64,000 nucleotides of DNA from Celeribacter naphthalenivorans (GCF_020524585.1 NZ_JAIVLK010000002.1:372001-436000); one strand, 5' to 3'; positions 28,508 to 36,972 are shown, counted from the stretch's first letter. Numbers and translations are program-made. The notes: a model not told the origin generated them from the letters alone.

Positions 28508-29149
28508 TCAAAGCTCCACGCCCTTTTGCGCCTTCACCCCGTCTTTGAACGGATGTTTGACCAGCGTCATCTCGGTCACCAGATCGGCGGCTTCGATCAG
28601 CTCGGGCTTGGCGTTGCGGCCGGTGAGGCAGACGTGGGTCATCGGCGGCTTTTGCGTCAACAGGAAATCGACCACCTCGTCGATGTCGAGGTAATCGTAG
28701 CGCAGCGCGATGTTGATCTCGTCCAGAAGCACGAATTGGATCTCCGGGTCGAGGATCTGTTCCTTGGCGATGCGCCAGCCGTTTTGCGCCGCCGCCACAT
28801 CGCGGTCACGGTCTTGGGTTTCCCAGGTAAAACCCTCGCCGGAGACGAAAAACCGCACTTCGTCGGAGAACCGCTCGCGCAGGAGGGTCTTTTCGCCGGT
28901 CTCCCAGCTGCCTTTGATGAATTGCACCACGGCGGCGGGCATACCGTGCCCGATGCAGCGCATGATCATGCCGAACCCCGACGAGGATTTGCCCTTGCCA
29001 CTGCCGGTATGCACCATGATGAGACCTTTTTCCTCGGTCTTCGTCGCCATGATCTTGTCCCGCGCGGCTTTGATCTTGCGCATTTTTGCGTTGTGGCGGG
29101 CCGTGATGTCGTCTGGGGTGGGGGCGTCGGGCGTGGGTGCATCGGTCAT
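28508..29149 (-). CDS. cobO: Cob(I)yrinic acid a,c-diamide adenosyltransferase
   Basis: 213-residue BtuR/CobO-type ATP:corrinoid adenosyltransferase, a step of adenosylcobalamin synthesis and corrinoid salvage. The P-loop HTGSGKGKSSSGFG spans about residues 47-60; further family segments are IKGSWETGE and LLDEINIALRY. The N-terminus is a proline- and aspartate-rich tail (TDAPTPDAPTPDD). No other cobalamin gene is in view, so it stands alone here. Confidence 0.93.
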   Translation of the reverse strand: MTDAPTPDAPTPDDITARHNAKMRKIKAARDKIMATKTEEKGLIMVHTGSGKGKSSSGFGMIMRCIGHGMPAAVVQFIKGSWETGEKTLLRERFSDEVRFFVSGEGFTWETQDRDRDVAAAQNGWRIAKEQILDPEIQFVLLDEINIALRYDYLDIDEVVDFLLTQKPPMTHVCLTGRNAKPELIEAADLVTEMTLVKHPFKDGVKAQKGVEL

Positions 29150-29236
29150 GGCGTTTCCTGACAGTTTTTGTTTCTGCCGGGAAACTGGCAGTCAAAGCGC
29201 GGGCTGTAAACAGGGAAAGCTGAGGACGGCGTGGCC

Positions 29237-29689
29237 TTAGTCCGCGATTTCGATCCGCACAGAGGTCTCGCCCGCGTCGACCAGAGGCGCAAGAGAGCCA
29301 TCGAAAGCGCCGAGACGCACAAGGCCGTTCGATTTCTGGAAGGGTTTGTAAAAGATCGCAAGATTGCCCCAGGGCGCATAGAGCGTGATGTCGCCGGTCT
29401 CGGGTTTATAGGCCCGAGGCGCGTCGGTGGTGTCGAGTTTGCGTGGCAGGTCGGCGATCTTCTCAATGCCGTGGTAATCTGTGAGGTCTAGGTCGAGCGG
29501 CAGCAGGGCGGCGAAATCCCGACCGGCGGGGGTGTCGTCGAGCGTGGCGGTGAGAACCTCTGCGCCGAAGGTGAACTGGATTTTCGTCATTGGGCTGTCT
29601 TTCTGGGGTGTCGTCGCGGAAGTGTCCGCGAAAGCCGGAGCGGTCAGGGCAAGGCCCAGCAGCGCGGTGCGGAGGATGGGGGCGAACAT
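29237..29689 (-). CDS. Exported cyclophilin-like-fold protein
   Basis: 150 residues with a Sec signal peptide (LRTALLGLALTAPAFA). The mature part resembles the cyclophilin_like family: ATLDDTPAGRDFAALLPLDLDLTDYHG, then YAPWGNLAIFYKP and RLGAFDGSLAPL. This family is small and mostly uncharacterised; it is not a proven prolyl isomerase. It lies 60 bp downstream of the Tat-exported alcohol dehydrogenase on the same strand, so it may share its transcript and periplasmic setting. Confidence 0.78.
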   Translation of the reverse strand: MFAPILRTALLGLALTAPAFADTSATTPQKDSPMTKIQFTFGAEVLTATLDDTPAGRDFAALLPLDLDLTDYHGIEKIADLPRKLDTTDAPRAYKPETGDITLYAPWGNLAIFYKPFQKSNGLVRLGAFDGSLAPLVDAGETSVRIEIAD

Positions 29690-29749
29690 CTCTTTGGCTC
29701 CGTAAGGGGGATCAGGACGGGGGCTAGGACCCGTCCCGACAGAATGGCA

Positions 29750-30952
29750 TCAGGCCGCGGTCATGTCGATGACATAGCGGTAGCGCGCCTGTTTGTTGAC
29801 GACCTTTTCACAGGCCGCGCCGATCTGATCCGGGGTGATCATCTCGTAAGACGCGGCCACGCCATGGTCGGCGGCAAAGTCGATCACGGCTTGGGTTTCC
29901 GCGATGCCCCCGGTCATGGAGCCCGCAAGGCTCTGGCGGTTGAAGGCCATCATCATGCCCTGAGCGCCCTGAACCTCGAAGAGCGCGCCGACATTGACCA
30001 GCGTTTTGTCGAGTTTCAGCATGTTGAGGAAGGGCTGCATGTCATAGGCCACGGGGACTGTGGAGATCATCAGATCAAAGCTCATCGCCTGTTGCGCAAG
30101 CGCCTCTTCGTCGGACCAGAGATAGGCTTCGGTGGCGCCAAAGGCCTTGGCATCGGCGAGTTTGTCCTCGGAGGTGGTAAAGACCACGACCTCGGCGCCT
30201 TTCGCAACGGCGAGTTTGACGGCGAGGTGGCCCAGACCGCCCATACCGATCACGCCGTACCGCTGACCCGGTTTCAGATCCCAGTGGTTGATCGGCGAAA
30301 AGGTGGTGATGCCCGCACAGAGGAGCGGCGCAAAGCCCGCAAGGTCCACCCCCGGCGGGATGCGCAGGGCGAACTCTTCTTTGACGACGATCTTCTTGGA
30401 ATAACCGCCATAGGTCACACCGCCGGAGATTTTATCCTCGGAGCCATAGGTGAAGGTCGTGCCGTTGAGACAGTTCTGTTCCCGGTCGGCCATGCAGTTG
30501 GCACAGTCTCCGCAGCTGTCGACCATGGTGCCGACACCGGCGAAATCTCCCTCGCGGAATTTGATGACATCTGCGCCCACGGCGACCACACGGCCGACCA
30601 TTTCGTGGCCCGGCACCAGCGGATAGACCGCAGGACCCCAGTCGCCTTTGTAGGTGTGAATGTCGGAGTGACAGATCGAGCTGTACATGATCTCGACCAC
30701 CACGTCTTTCGGCCCGGCGGCGCGGCGCGTGATGGTGTGGGGGGCAAAGGAGCCCTCGGTGTCGAAGGCGGCCCAGGACTGTACTTGGCTTTCCGCAAGC
30801 GCATTGGCGTCTTGCGCCTGAGCGGTCCCGACAAAACCGGTCGCAGCCAGAGGGGCGGCCACAGCGGCGGCGGCACTGGCGGTCAGAAAGCCACGACGGC
30901 TCTCGCCTTCACGGGTCAGAAATTCGGGGGAGGAGTTACAGGCGTCACACAT
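29750..30952 (-). CDS. Tat-exported zinc alcohol dehydrogenase
   Basis: 400-residue medium-chain dehydrogenase of the YahK/cinnamyl-alcohol type. Residues 18-40 form a twin-arginine signal (SRRGFLTASAAAAVAAP). The catalytic zinc region is SSICHSDIHTYKGDW with PGHEMVG, the structural zinc site is CGDCANCMADREQNC, and the NAD(P) fold is GMGGLGHLAVKLA. I chose the ATG at 30952, with AAGAGA upstream; the frame runs on to 31048. A periplasmic, NAD(P)-type enzyme is unusual, since the cofactor must be bound before export. The dyad operator at 31046-31070 lies 94 bp upstream. Confidence 0.88.
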   Translation of the reverse strand: MCDACNSSPEFLTREGESRRGFLTASAAAAVAAPLAATGFVGTAQAQDANALAESQVQSWAAFDTEGSFAPHTITRRAAGPKDVVVEIMYSSICHSDIHTYKGDWGPAVYPLVPGHEMVGRVVAVGADVIKFREGDFAGVGTMVDSCGDCANCMADREQNCLNGTTFTYGSEDKISGGVTYGGYSKKIVVKEEFALRIPPGVDLAGFAPLLCAGITTFSPINHWDLKPGQRYGVIGMGGLGHLAVKLAVAKGAEVVVFTTSEDKLADAKAFGATEAYLWSDEEALAQQAMSFDLMISTVPVAYDMQPFLNMLKLDKTLVNVGALFEVQGAQGMMMAFNRQSLAGSMTGGIAETQAVIDFAADHGVAASYEMITPDQIGAACEKVVNKQARYRYVIDMTAA

Positions 30953-31045
30953 GATCTCTTTGGCGTCCTTTTGTGGGAAGGGGGCAAACATATGCAGAGA
31001 GGATGACGCAAAACGGGGCGAGGATAATCGCCAATCCATGCAAGC

Positions 31046-31070
31046 CATTCATGAGAGGTCATCATGAATG
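31046..31070. promoter_or_regulatory. Dyad operator 1 (LysR-type), divergent adh/cupin promoter region
   Basis: CATTCATGA (31046-31054), 7-bp spacer, TCATGAATG (31062-31070): perfect arms. The centre reads TGA-N7-TCA, which is a T-N11-A LysR box. It sits between the divergent alcohol dehydrogenase and exported cupin genes. The same motif recurs at 33649 and 35624. Confidence 0.75.
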
Positions 31071-31151
31071 CGTTGAGAGAAGGGACCATGATCCGAGAGG
31101 GGGCGCGACCTAAGTTGTCTGCAACATGTATCAAACGAGAGAGGACTACCT

Positions 31152-31604
31152 ATGAAACTCGCACTTGGCCTGACGCTGGCCCTGACCCCCGCCGCACTCT
31201 TTGCTCAATCCGTCGAAATCTCCCACCATCACGAACGCCCCGGTCAGATCGGCAGCGACGAGACCTTTACCGGCACCGCCTATGTCGCACCGGTCTTCGC
31301 ACCCGAGATGCATGACGTGAGCGCCGGTGAAGTGACCTTTCTGCCGGGGGCGCGCTCCGCGTGGCACACGCATCCGGCAGGTCAGATGTTGGTGATCACC
31401 CACGGGACGGGCTGGACCCAAGAACGCGGGCAGGAGAAACAGATCATCACCGCAGGCGATGTGGTCTGGTGTCCGCCGGGGGTTGAGCATTGGCATGGTG
31501 CCACCGACAGCACCTCTGTGACGCATTACGCCATTCAGGCCAGCGTGGAAGGCTCCGCCGTGGAATGGGGCGAGAAAGTCACGGATGCCGAATATGGCGA
31601 GTAA
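31152..31604 (+). CDS. Exported cupin-domain protein
   Basis: 150 residues with a Sec signal (KLALGLTLALTPAALFAQ). The single cupin has metal-ligand motifs AWHTHPAGQ (two histidines and, in such cupins, a nearby glutamine) and HWHGA for the third histidine. It is a clear paralogue of the cytosolic cupin at 35204: both share FTGTA/FTGTV, HTHPAGQ, AGDVVW and YAIQ. Manganese or iron binding is likely. Its end overlaps the next gene by 20 bases, so the two are coupled. Confidence 0.85.
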   Translation: MKLALGLTLALTPAALFAQSVEISHHHERPGQIGSDETFTGTAYVAPVFAPEMHDVSAGEVTFLPGARSAWHTHPAGQMLVITHGTGWTQERGQEKQIITAGDVVWCPPGVEHWHGATDSTSVTHYAIQASVEGSAVEWGEKVTDAEYGE

Positions 31605-32631
31605 GCTGAGGCCCGCGCTGGGGCTGGCCTTGGTGTTCAGCTCTGGCGTGACAGCTGCGGCAATGGCACAGGGGATGACGCCGGGGGAGGCCGTCTTGGA
31701 CGGTCTCGACTACCCGTGGGACATCGAGGCGCTGGGCGATGTGATCTATGTGACCGAGAAGGCGGGCAGTTTGGGTCTGTTCGACGGGGAGGGCTTTACG
31801 CGTTTGCCCGTCGAGACCTCTGTGCCGATCCTCAATCATCGTGGCGGGGGGCTTTTGGGCCTCGCGCTGCGTCCTGATTTTGCCGAGACCAACCGCGCGG
31901 TGCTCTATCATCACGCGGGGACACCGGAGGCGCGGTACAATCGGGTGATCGAGGTTGAGAGAGACGGGGAGCGCTGGCGTGAGACCCGTGTGCTCTTGGA
32001 CAATATCCCCGGCCATCCGCTTTACAACGGCGGGCGCGTGGCCTTTGGGCCGGACGGGATGCTTTATGTCACCACCGGTTGGGTCGAAAACCGCGCGCTG
32101 CCGCAGGATGTGGAGAGCCTTGCGGGCAAAATCCTGCGCCTGACGCCCGACGGCGCGGTGCCGGGGGACAATCCTTTTCCCGGCTCGCCTGTCTACTCCT
32201 TGGGGCATCGCAACCCGCAGGGGATCACTTGGGACGCGTCGGGACAGATGTTTGCCGCAGAGCACGGGCAATCCGGTCACGACGAGGTCAATCGCATCGT
32301 CGCGGGGGGCAATTACGGCTGGCCCGTGATCCAAGGCGATGAAACCCGTGAGGGGATGCTGGCGCCTTTTGCGCACTCCGGTCGTAGCACCTGGGCGCCT
32401 TCCGGGCTGACGTCTTCGGGGCAGGGGCTTTTGCTCGCTGGGCTTCGGGCAGGTGCTGTGCTTGGTCTCTCCGAGACGGGGGAGGTCACAGAGGCCTATG
32501 GGGCCTATGGCGCAGGCGAGCGTCTGCGCGATGTGCTGGTTGTGGGCGATGAGGTCTATGCCATCACCACCAATCGCTCGCCGCGCCGTGATGGTGCCTC
32601 GGAGGATCGGCTCGTGCGGCTCGCGCCATAA
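31585..32631 (+). CDS. Exported PQQ-type glucose/sorbosone dehydrogenase-like protein
   Basis: 348-residue beta-propeller of the GSDH/YliI (soluble aldose sugar dehydrogenase) family. Signal peptide at the N-terminus (PALGLALVFSSGVTAAAMAQ). Family marks are LDYPWDIEAL, NHRGGGLLGLALRPDF, GGRVAFGPDGMLYVTTG, SLGHRNPQG and NYGWPV. Oxidises sugars or polyols with PQQ in the periplasm by family knowledge; the substrate is unknown. The ATG at 31585 overlaps the cupin end; ATG 31594 is an alternative start. Confidence 0.87.
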   Translation: MPNMASKLRPALGLALVFSSGVTAAAMAQGMTPGEAVLDGLDYPWDIEALGDVIYVTEKAGSLGLFDGEGFTRLPVETSVPILNHRGGGLLGLALRPDFAETNRAVLYHHAGTPEARYNRVIEVERDGERWRETRVLLDNIPGHPLYNGGRVAFGPDGMLYVTTGWVENRALPQDVESLAGKILRLTPDGAVPGDNPFPGSPVYSLGHRNPQGITWDASGQMFAAEHGQSGHDEVNRIVAGGNYGWPVIQGDETREGMLAPFAHSGRSTWAPSGLTSSGQGLLLAGLRAGAVLGLSETGEVTEAYGAYGAGERLRDVLVVGDEVYAITTNRSPRRDGASEDRLVRLAP

Positions 32632-32705
32632 CGATCCCGTTATGAGCCACGCATAATCCGTCGACTTTATGAGTCTGAAACATATATCATGAGGGAACCC
32701 GTTAG

Positions 32706-33638
32706 ATGATCACCTCCCAACCCCCGGCTTCCCTCATGATACGCGAGAATATCAACGACCTCATCGCCTTTGCCGCCGTGGCCGAAGAGCGCAGCTTTAC
32801 CAAAGCGGCGGCCCGGCTCAACGTGTCGCAATCGGCGCTGAGCCATACCATCAAGGGGCTGGAAAAGCGCCTTGGCTTGCGGCTTTTGACCCGCACGACG
32901 CGCACGGTGGCGCCGACGCTGGAGGGCGAGGATCTTTTGGCCACCCTCAACCCCTGTTTCGAGAAGATCGAGAACCGGTTGCAGGCGCTCAACGATGCGC
33001 ATGACACGCCCACCGGCACCGTGCGGATCGTCGCCGTGGAATATGCCATCGAGAGCATTCTTTGGCCGAAACTCTCACCCGTGCTCAAGCAATATCCGTC
33101 GGTCAATGTCGAGTTCGTCATGGATTACGGCTATACCGATCTGGCCGCCTCGCAATGTGATGCGGGCGTGCGTTACGGCGATCAGGTCAGCGACGGCATG
33201 ATCGCGATGCGGATCGGGCCGGACGAGCGGATGATCTGTGTCGGCGCGCCGGAGTATTTCGAGGCGCTGGGCGCGCCGGAGGTGCCGCAGGATCTGGTGG
33301 ATCACCGCTGTATCAACCTGCGGCTTTCGACCCATGGCGCGCTTTATGCTTGGGAATTCGAGGATAAGGACGGGCAGGAGATCAACGTCAAGGTCAAGGG
33401 GCAGGCCTGTTTCAACACCGTCAACCCGGTGCTTCAGGCGGCGATTGACGGGCATGGGCTGGCGCTTGTGCCCGAACGTCTCGCGCAGCCGCATCTCGAG
33501 CGTGGCGCGCTCAAGATGTGCCTCGATGACTATTGCCCGTATTTCCCCGGATTTCACCTCTATTATCCCAGTCGCCAGCGGCCGTCCTCGGCCTTCACGG
33601 TGGTCTTGGAGGCGCTTCGGGAGCGGGGGGCATCGTAG
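32706..33638 (+). CDS. LysR-family transcriptional regulator
   Basis: 310 residues with an N-terminal winged helix-turn-helix (FAAVAEERSFTKAAARLNVSQSALSHTIKGLEKRLG) and a periplasmic-binding-like effector domain (about 100-300). GAGGGAA precedes the ATG at 32706; an in-frame ATG at 32736 would remove ten residues. It lies in the middle of the redox/detoxification set, and three dyads with T-N11-A cores flank its neighbours, so it is the likely regulator. Upstream of its own start is a half-site TCATGAGGG (32687-32695), possibly for autoregulation. Confidence 0.9.
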   Translation: MITSQPPASLMIRENINDLIAFAAVAEERSFTKAAARLNVSQSALSHTIKGLEKRLGLRLLTRTTRTVAPTLEGEDLLATLNPCFEKIENRLQALNDAHDTPTGTVRIVAVEYAIESILWPKLSPVLKQYPSVNVEFVMDYGYTDLAASQCDAGVRYGDQVSDGMIAMRIGPDERMICVGAPEYFEALGAPEVPQDLVDHRCINLRLSTHGALYAWEFEDKDGQEINVKVKGQACFNTVNPVLQAAIDGHGLALVPERLAQPHLERGALKMCLDDYCPYFPGFHLYYPSRQRPSSAFTVVLEALRERGAS

Positions 33639-33648
33639 GTTTGACTGG

Positions 33649-33673
33649 GATTGATGAAATCGGTTCATGAGTG
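33649..33673. promoter_or_regulatory. Dyad operator 2 (LysR-type), upstream of the CMD operon
   Basis: GATTGATGA (33649-33657), 7-bp spacer, TCATGAGTG (33665-33673). The right arm matches the other copies exactly; the left arm matches at 7 of 9 positions. The TGA-N7-TCA core is intact. It lies 71 bp before the carboxymuconolactone decarboxylase-like gene. Confidence 0.6.
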
Positions 33674-33743
33674 GGGTGATGCTGAGCGGCATTAACCGCG
33701 CCGCCCTGCGCCCCATATGTCTGGAAACACAACAGGAGTTCCC

Positions 33744-34517
33744 ATGACGTTTTCGAAAAAGACCCCGATTGCCGCTTCCGCCTTCGCTCTGGTGACCAGT
33801 GCCGCCCTCGCGCAGGATGTGCGCGACACCGTGCCCTCGTCGCTCGCCCAAGTTGCTCCGGCGCTTGAGGCCTACACCTCTGAGACCATCCTCGGTTCCG
33901 AGTGGGAAAGCGAGGCGATGTCCGTGCGCGACCGTGCGCTCGTGACCTTTGCTGCCCTGATGACGCGCCATGAGACCGAAAACCTCGCAAGTTATGTGAC
34001 GCTGGCGCTGGACGCTGGTGTGACGCCTGCGGAACTCTCCGAGACCATCACCCATCTGGCCTTCTACACCGGTCTTGGCAACGCCACCGCCGCCGCCGAA
34101 GTTGCGGCCCCCGTGTTCGAGGCCCGTGGCATCACGCCCGATAGCCTGCCCGGCGCGGAGGTTGAATTCCTGCCGCTGAACCAAGAGGCCGAGGACGCGC
34201 GCGAAGAGCTTGTCAGCGGCAATTTCAGCAATGTCAGCATCGGCGTGGTGGACAACACCCGCGACGTGCTGTTCCGCGATCTCTGGCTCCGTCCGGACCT
34301 CGCACCGCGTGACCGCAGCCTCGTTACTGTCGCCGCTCTCATCGCCGCCGGTCAGCCGGAACAGATGACATTCCACCTCAACCGTGCCATGGACAATGGT
34401 TTGACCCAAGAGGAAGCCGGGGCCATGCTGTCGCATCTCGCTTTCTATGCGGGCTGGCCGAAGGTCTTTTCGGCCCTGCCGGTGGCGAAAGCCGTGTTCG
34501 AGAGCCGCGCAGAGTAA
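33744..34517 (+). CDS. Exported double carboxymuconolactone-decarboxylase-domain protein
   Basis: 257 residues with a Sec signal (KKTPIAASAFALVTSAALAQ). Two CMD repeats follow: RALVTFAALMTRHETENLASY...HLAFYTGLGNA, and RSLVTVAALIAAGQPEQMTFH...HLAFYAGWPK. There is no CxxC as in AhpD, so a peroxidase role is unlikely. GGAG before the ATG at 33744. The reductase gene follows after 19 bp. Exported CMD proteins are uncharacterised; aromatic or lactone substrates are possible. Confidence 0.85.
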   Translation: MTFSKKTPIAASAFALVTSAALAQDVRDTVPSSLAQVAPALEAYTSETILGSEWESEAMSVRDRALVTFAALMTRHETENLASYVTLALDAGVTPAELSETITHLAFYTGLGNATAAAEVAAPVFEARGITPDSLPGAEVEFLPLNQEAEDAREELVSGNFSNVSIGVVDNTRDVLFRDLWLRPDLAPRDRSLVTVAALIAAGQPEQMTFHLNRAMDNGLTQEEAGAMLSHLAFYAGWPKVFSALPVAKAVFESRAE

Positions 34518-34536
34518 AGAACAGGGAGAGTTTGGC

Positions 34537-35175
34537 ATGAAAATCGGCATTCTGGGATCGGGTCTCATGGGCGGCAAACTGGGCCGCATCTGGGCCGAGG
34601 CGGGTCATGACGTGACCTTTTCCTACGCCAGGGATCATGCCAAGCTCGACCGGCTCGCAAACGCGGTTGGCGCCTCATCGGGCAGCGTGGCCGAGGCCGT
34701 CGAAGGTGCAGATGCGGTGCTTTTGGCGGTGCATTGGTCCCGCCGCGCCGATGTCTTGGAACAGGCGGGCGATCTGGCGGGCAAGGTTGTGCTGAACTGC
34801 TCTTTGCCTTTGAACGACAGCAACACCGCGCTGGTCGTTGGCACCACCTCCTCTGGCGCAGAAGAGCTTGCGAGGTTGCGGCCTCATGCCCGCTGGGTGT
34901 CCTGTTTCAACACCAACCCGTCGGAGAGCTTTTATCCGGTCTTTGCCCAAAAGGGGCAGGGACCAGCCCCGCAGGTCATGACCTATGGCGACGACAAGAG
35001 CGCCAAGGAGACTGCATTCGGGTTGATCCGCGACGTCGGGTTCGAGCCCTTGGACTGCGGCGGCCTGCACAACGCCCGCTTCATCGAACCCTTCGCCATG
35101 GCGACCGTGGAATTGGCCTATGTTCAACCCGGCGGCCCGGCGCTGACCTATCGTTTTGACAAATTGCGCGGCTGA
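34537..35175 (+). CDS. NADPH-binding reductase (F420-reductase-like)
   Basis: 212-residue Rossmann protein: [26 protein letters not shown] is a GxGxxG dinucleotide site followed by the family's NADP-type region. The rest resembles NADPH-dependent F420 reductase-like proteins, which in organisms without F420 act on unknown partners. No signal peptide. AGGGAGAG precedes the ATG. It sits between the CMD and cytosolic cupin genes, with 28 bp to the latter, so the three probably form an operon. Confidence 0.84.
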   Translation: MKIGILGSGLMGGKLGRIWAEAGHDVTFSYARDHAKLDRLANAVGASSGSVAEAVEGADAVLLAVHWSRRADVLEQAGDLAGKVVLNCSLPLNDSNTALVVGTTSSGAEELARLRPHARWVSCFNTNPSESFYPVFAQKGQGPAPQVMTYGDDKSAKETAFGLIRDVGFEPLDCGGLHNARFIEPFAMATVELAYVQPGGPALTYRFDKLRG

Positions 35176-35203
35176 GCCCCGCGTTTCTGAAAGGAGTATC
35201 CCC

Positions 35204-35599
35204 ATGAAAATCATCCGTTCCGGCAGCAATCCCTCCATGCCTGGTCCCGAAGATTGGTTCACCGGCACCGTGCGTGTCGATCCGATGTTCCAAGCCGAAG
35301 ACCCGGGCCGCGTCGGTGGCTCGCATGTGACCTTCGAGCCGGGCGCGCGCACCGCATGGCACACCCACCCCGCAGGTCAGACCATCATCATCACCTTTGG
35401 CCGTGGTCGCGTTCAACGCGAAGGCGGCCCGGTCGAAGAGGTGAGCGCAGGCGATGTCGTCTGGTTCCCGGCCGGCGAGAAACATTGGCACGGGGCCGCG
35501 CCCGAGAATGCCATGAGCCACTATGCGATCCAAGAGACCGTGGATGGCTCCGCCGTGACCTGGATGGAGAAGGTCGCGGACGACGATTACAACGGCTGA
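35204..35599 (+). CDS. Cytosolic cupin, hydroxynitrile-lyase-like
   Basis: 131 residues, no signal peptide. The cupin metal site is AWHTHPAGQ and KHWHGAAP. Length and motifs ([43 protein letters not shown]) closely recall, from memory, the small manganese cupins described as (R)-selective hydroxynitrile lyases in acidobacteria. Whether this protein acts on cyanohydrins is unknown; many homologues are uncharacterised. Ribosome site AAAGGAG. Paralogue of the exported cupin at 31152. Confidence 0.85.
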   Translation: MKIIRSGSNPSMPGPEDWFTGTVRVDPMFQAEDPGRVGGSHVTFEPGARTAWHTHPAGQTIIITFGRGRVQREGGPVEEVSAGDVVWFPAGEKHWHGAAPENAMSHYAIQETVDGSAVTWMEKVADDDYNG

Positions 35600-35623
35600 T
35601 CTCTGATCTGAGCTCAATAGGGT

Positions 35624-35648
35624 CACTCATGATTTCTCGTCATGAGTG
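35624..35648. promoter_or_regulatory. Dyad operator 3 (LysR-type), upstream of the aldo/keto reductase
   Basis: CACTCATGA (35624-35632), 7-bp spacer, TCATGAGTG (35640-35648): perfect arms with the same TGA-N7-TCA core as operator 1. It lies 146 bp before the aldo/keto reductase start and 25 bp after the cupin stop. Confidence 0.75.
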
Positions 35649-35793
35649 GCATCTATTTTGCCCGGATTATCATAGCTCACGCTTTGACCTAGATTGAGCC
35701 AAGACAGAGGTCTCCTGCTTCGGTTGGGGGCCGCGCCGTTCCCTTGGCGCCTTTGTTGCGCAAACGGCGAAACGCAAAAGAAAGGAAGATCCA

Positions 35794-36654
35794 ATGATCC
35801 TTCAAGAGACATTCACTCTCTCCAATGGCGTCGAAGTTCCGAAACTCGGCCTCGGCACCTGGATGATCGACGATGACAAAGTGGCCGAGTCCGTAAAGGC
35901 CGCCGTCAAACTCGGCTACCGCCACATCGACACCGCGCAGGCCTATGGCAACGAACGCGGCGTCGGCGAAGGCCTGCGCGATTGCGGCGTGGCCCGCGAA
36001 GAGCTGTTCCTGCAAACCAAACTGGACGCAGGCATCAAGGATTATGAAGGCGCAAAAGCCGCCATCCAAGGCTCGCTCGATCTTTTGGGCGTCGACTACA
36101 TCGACCTGATGATCATTCACAGCCCGACGCCTTGGGACAAATTCGGTGGCGAAGACCGCTATTTCGAAGGCAACCTCGCCGCCTGGACCGCACTGGAAGA
36201 GGCCTACAAAGAGGGCAAAATCCGTGCGATCGGCGTGTCCAACCACGAGAAGGCCGATCTCGACAACCTGATCGACAACGGTACCGTGGCACCGATGGTG
36301 AACCAGATCCTCGCCCACATCACCAACACGCCTTTTGAGCTGATCGACTATTGCCAGAGCAAAAACATCCTAGTTGAAGCCTATTCCCCGATGGGCCACG
36401 GCGAGCTGATGAAAAACACCGAAGTGCAGGCCATGGCCGACACATACGGTGTGAGCCTGCCGCAGTTGGCGATCCGCTATTGCTTGCAACTGGATCTACT
36501 GCCGCTGCCGAAAACCGCGACGCCTGCCCACATGGAAAGCAACGCCGCCGTCGATTTCGAAATCTCCGCCGAGGACATGGATGCCCTCAAAGCCATGGAG
36601 AAAATCAAGGACTACGGCGACGCCAGCATGTTCCCGGTCTACAGCGGCGTGTGA
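35794..36654 (+). CDS. Aldo/keto reductase
   Basis: 286-residue NADPH-dependent (beta/alpha)8 reductase, of the 2,5-diketo-D-gluconate reductase/AKR5-like type. The tetrad is visible: D in HIDTAQAYGNE with its Y, K in FLQTKLD, and H in IIHSPTPW. The NADPH loop LPKTATPAHMESN is present. Reduces reactive aldehydes or ketones by family knowledge. AAGGAAG precedes the ATG. It follows a dyad operator and ends with a good terminator. Last chromosomal gene before the integrated element. Confidence 0.92.
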   Translation: MILQETFTLSNGVEVPKLGLGTWMIDDDKVAESVKAAVKLGYRHIDTAQAYGNERGVGEGLRDCGVAREELFLQTKLDAGIKDYEGAKAAIQGSLDLLGVDYIDLMIIHSPTPWDKFGGEDRYFEGNLAAWTALEEAYKEGKIRAIGVSNHEKADLDNLIDNGTVAPMVNQILAHITNTPFELIDYCQSKNILVEAYSPMGHGELMKNTEVQAMADTYGVSLPQLAIRYCLQLDLLPLPKTATPAHMESNAAVDFEISAEDMDALKAMEKIKDYGDASMFPVYSGV

Positions 36655-36682
36655 TCTTCTGGATCGCTAGGCTTTATGCTTC

Positions 36683-36711
36683 AAAGGCTCCACGACAGTG
36701 GGGCCTTTTTT
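36683..36711 (+). terminator. Rho-independent terminator after the aldo/keto reductase
   Basis: Stem GGCTCCAC (36686-36693) with GTGGGGCC (36698-36705), one G-T pair, loop GACA, followed by TTTTTT. Good intrinsic terminator. Confidence 0.85.
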
Positions 36712-36785
36712 GTTGGCTGTTAACTAAGGGAGCAGGGCATCGGCAGGCTGGTCCGATGAATAAGATACTTCGATGGTTTGGGGAA

Positions 36786-36801
36786 TATGGCGGAGAGACA
36801 G
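36786..36801. repeat. attL core, displaced tRNA-Ser 3' end
   Basis: TATGGCGGAGAGACAG, identical to 45032-45047 at the end of the tRNA-Ser gene. TGG is the complement of the CCA end. The rest of the tRNA is missing here, as expected for the distal junction. Confidence 0.85.
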
Positions 36802-36847
36802 ACGCCCATCGTAGATTCTATGGTGTTCCTGAAATGTGCATTTTGTT

Positions 36848-36869
36848 CCTAATATAACAACGTATTAGG
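36848..36869. promoter_or_regulatory. Inverted repeat upstream of the integrase
   Basis: CCTAATA (36848-36854) and TATTAGG (36863-36869), perfect arms with an 8-bp spacer, between attL and the arm-type repeats. Candidate site for AlpA or integrase control. Confidence 0.4.
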
Positions 36870-36920
36870 TGATTTTCACGTTCCGAACAATTCTTGTGGA
36901 TTCTTGCTGTTTCCGGTTTT

Positions 36921-36944
36921 AAAAGGGGGAACAAAAGAGGGAAC
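36921..36944. repeat. Left arm-type tandem repeats
   Basis: AAAAGGGGGAAC directly followed by AAAAGAGGGAAC. Near-identical units recur at 44957-44978 near attR in the same orientation, as expected for integrase arm sites. They lie 29 bp before the integrase start. Confidence 0.6.
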
Positions 36945-36972
36945 ATAGTATAGTTCTTCATGGGAAAACGAG

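Noticed and set aside
32643-32695. Fourth full copy of the LysR dyad upstream of lysR itself
   Set aside because: Only the half-site TCATGAGGG is convincing; the other arm is poor and the spacing is 8 rather than 7.
36786-36801. A second tRNA-Ser gene at the left island border
   Set aside because: Only the last 16 bp match; acceptor 5' half, arms and anticodon are missing.
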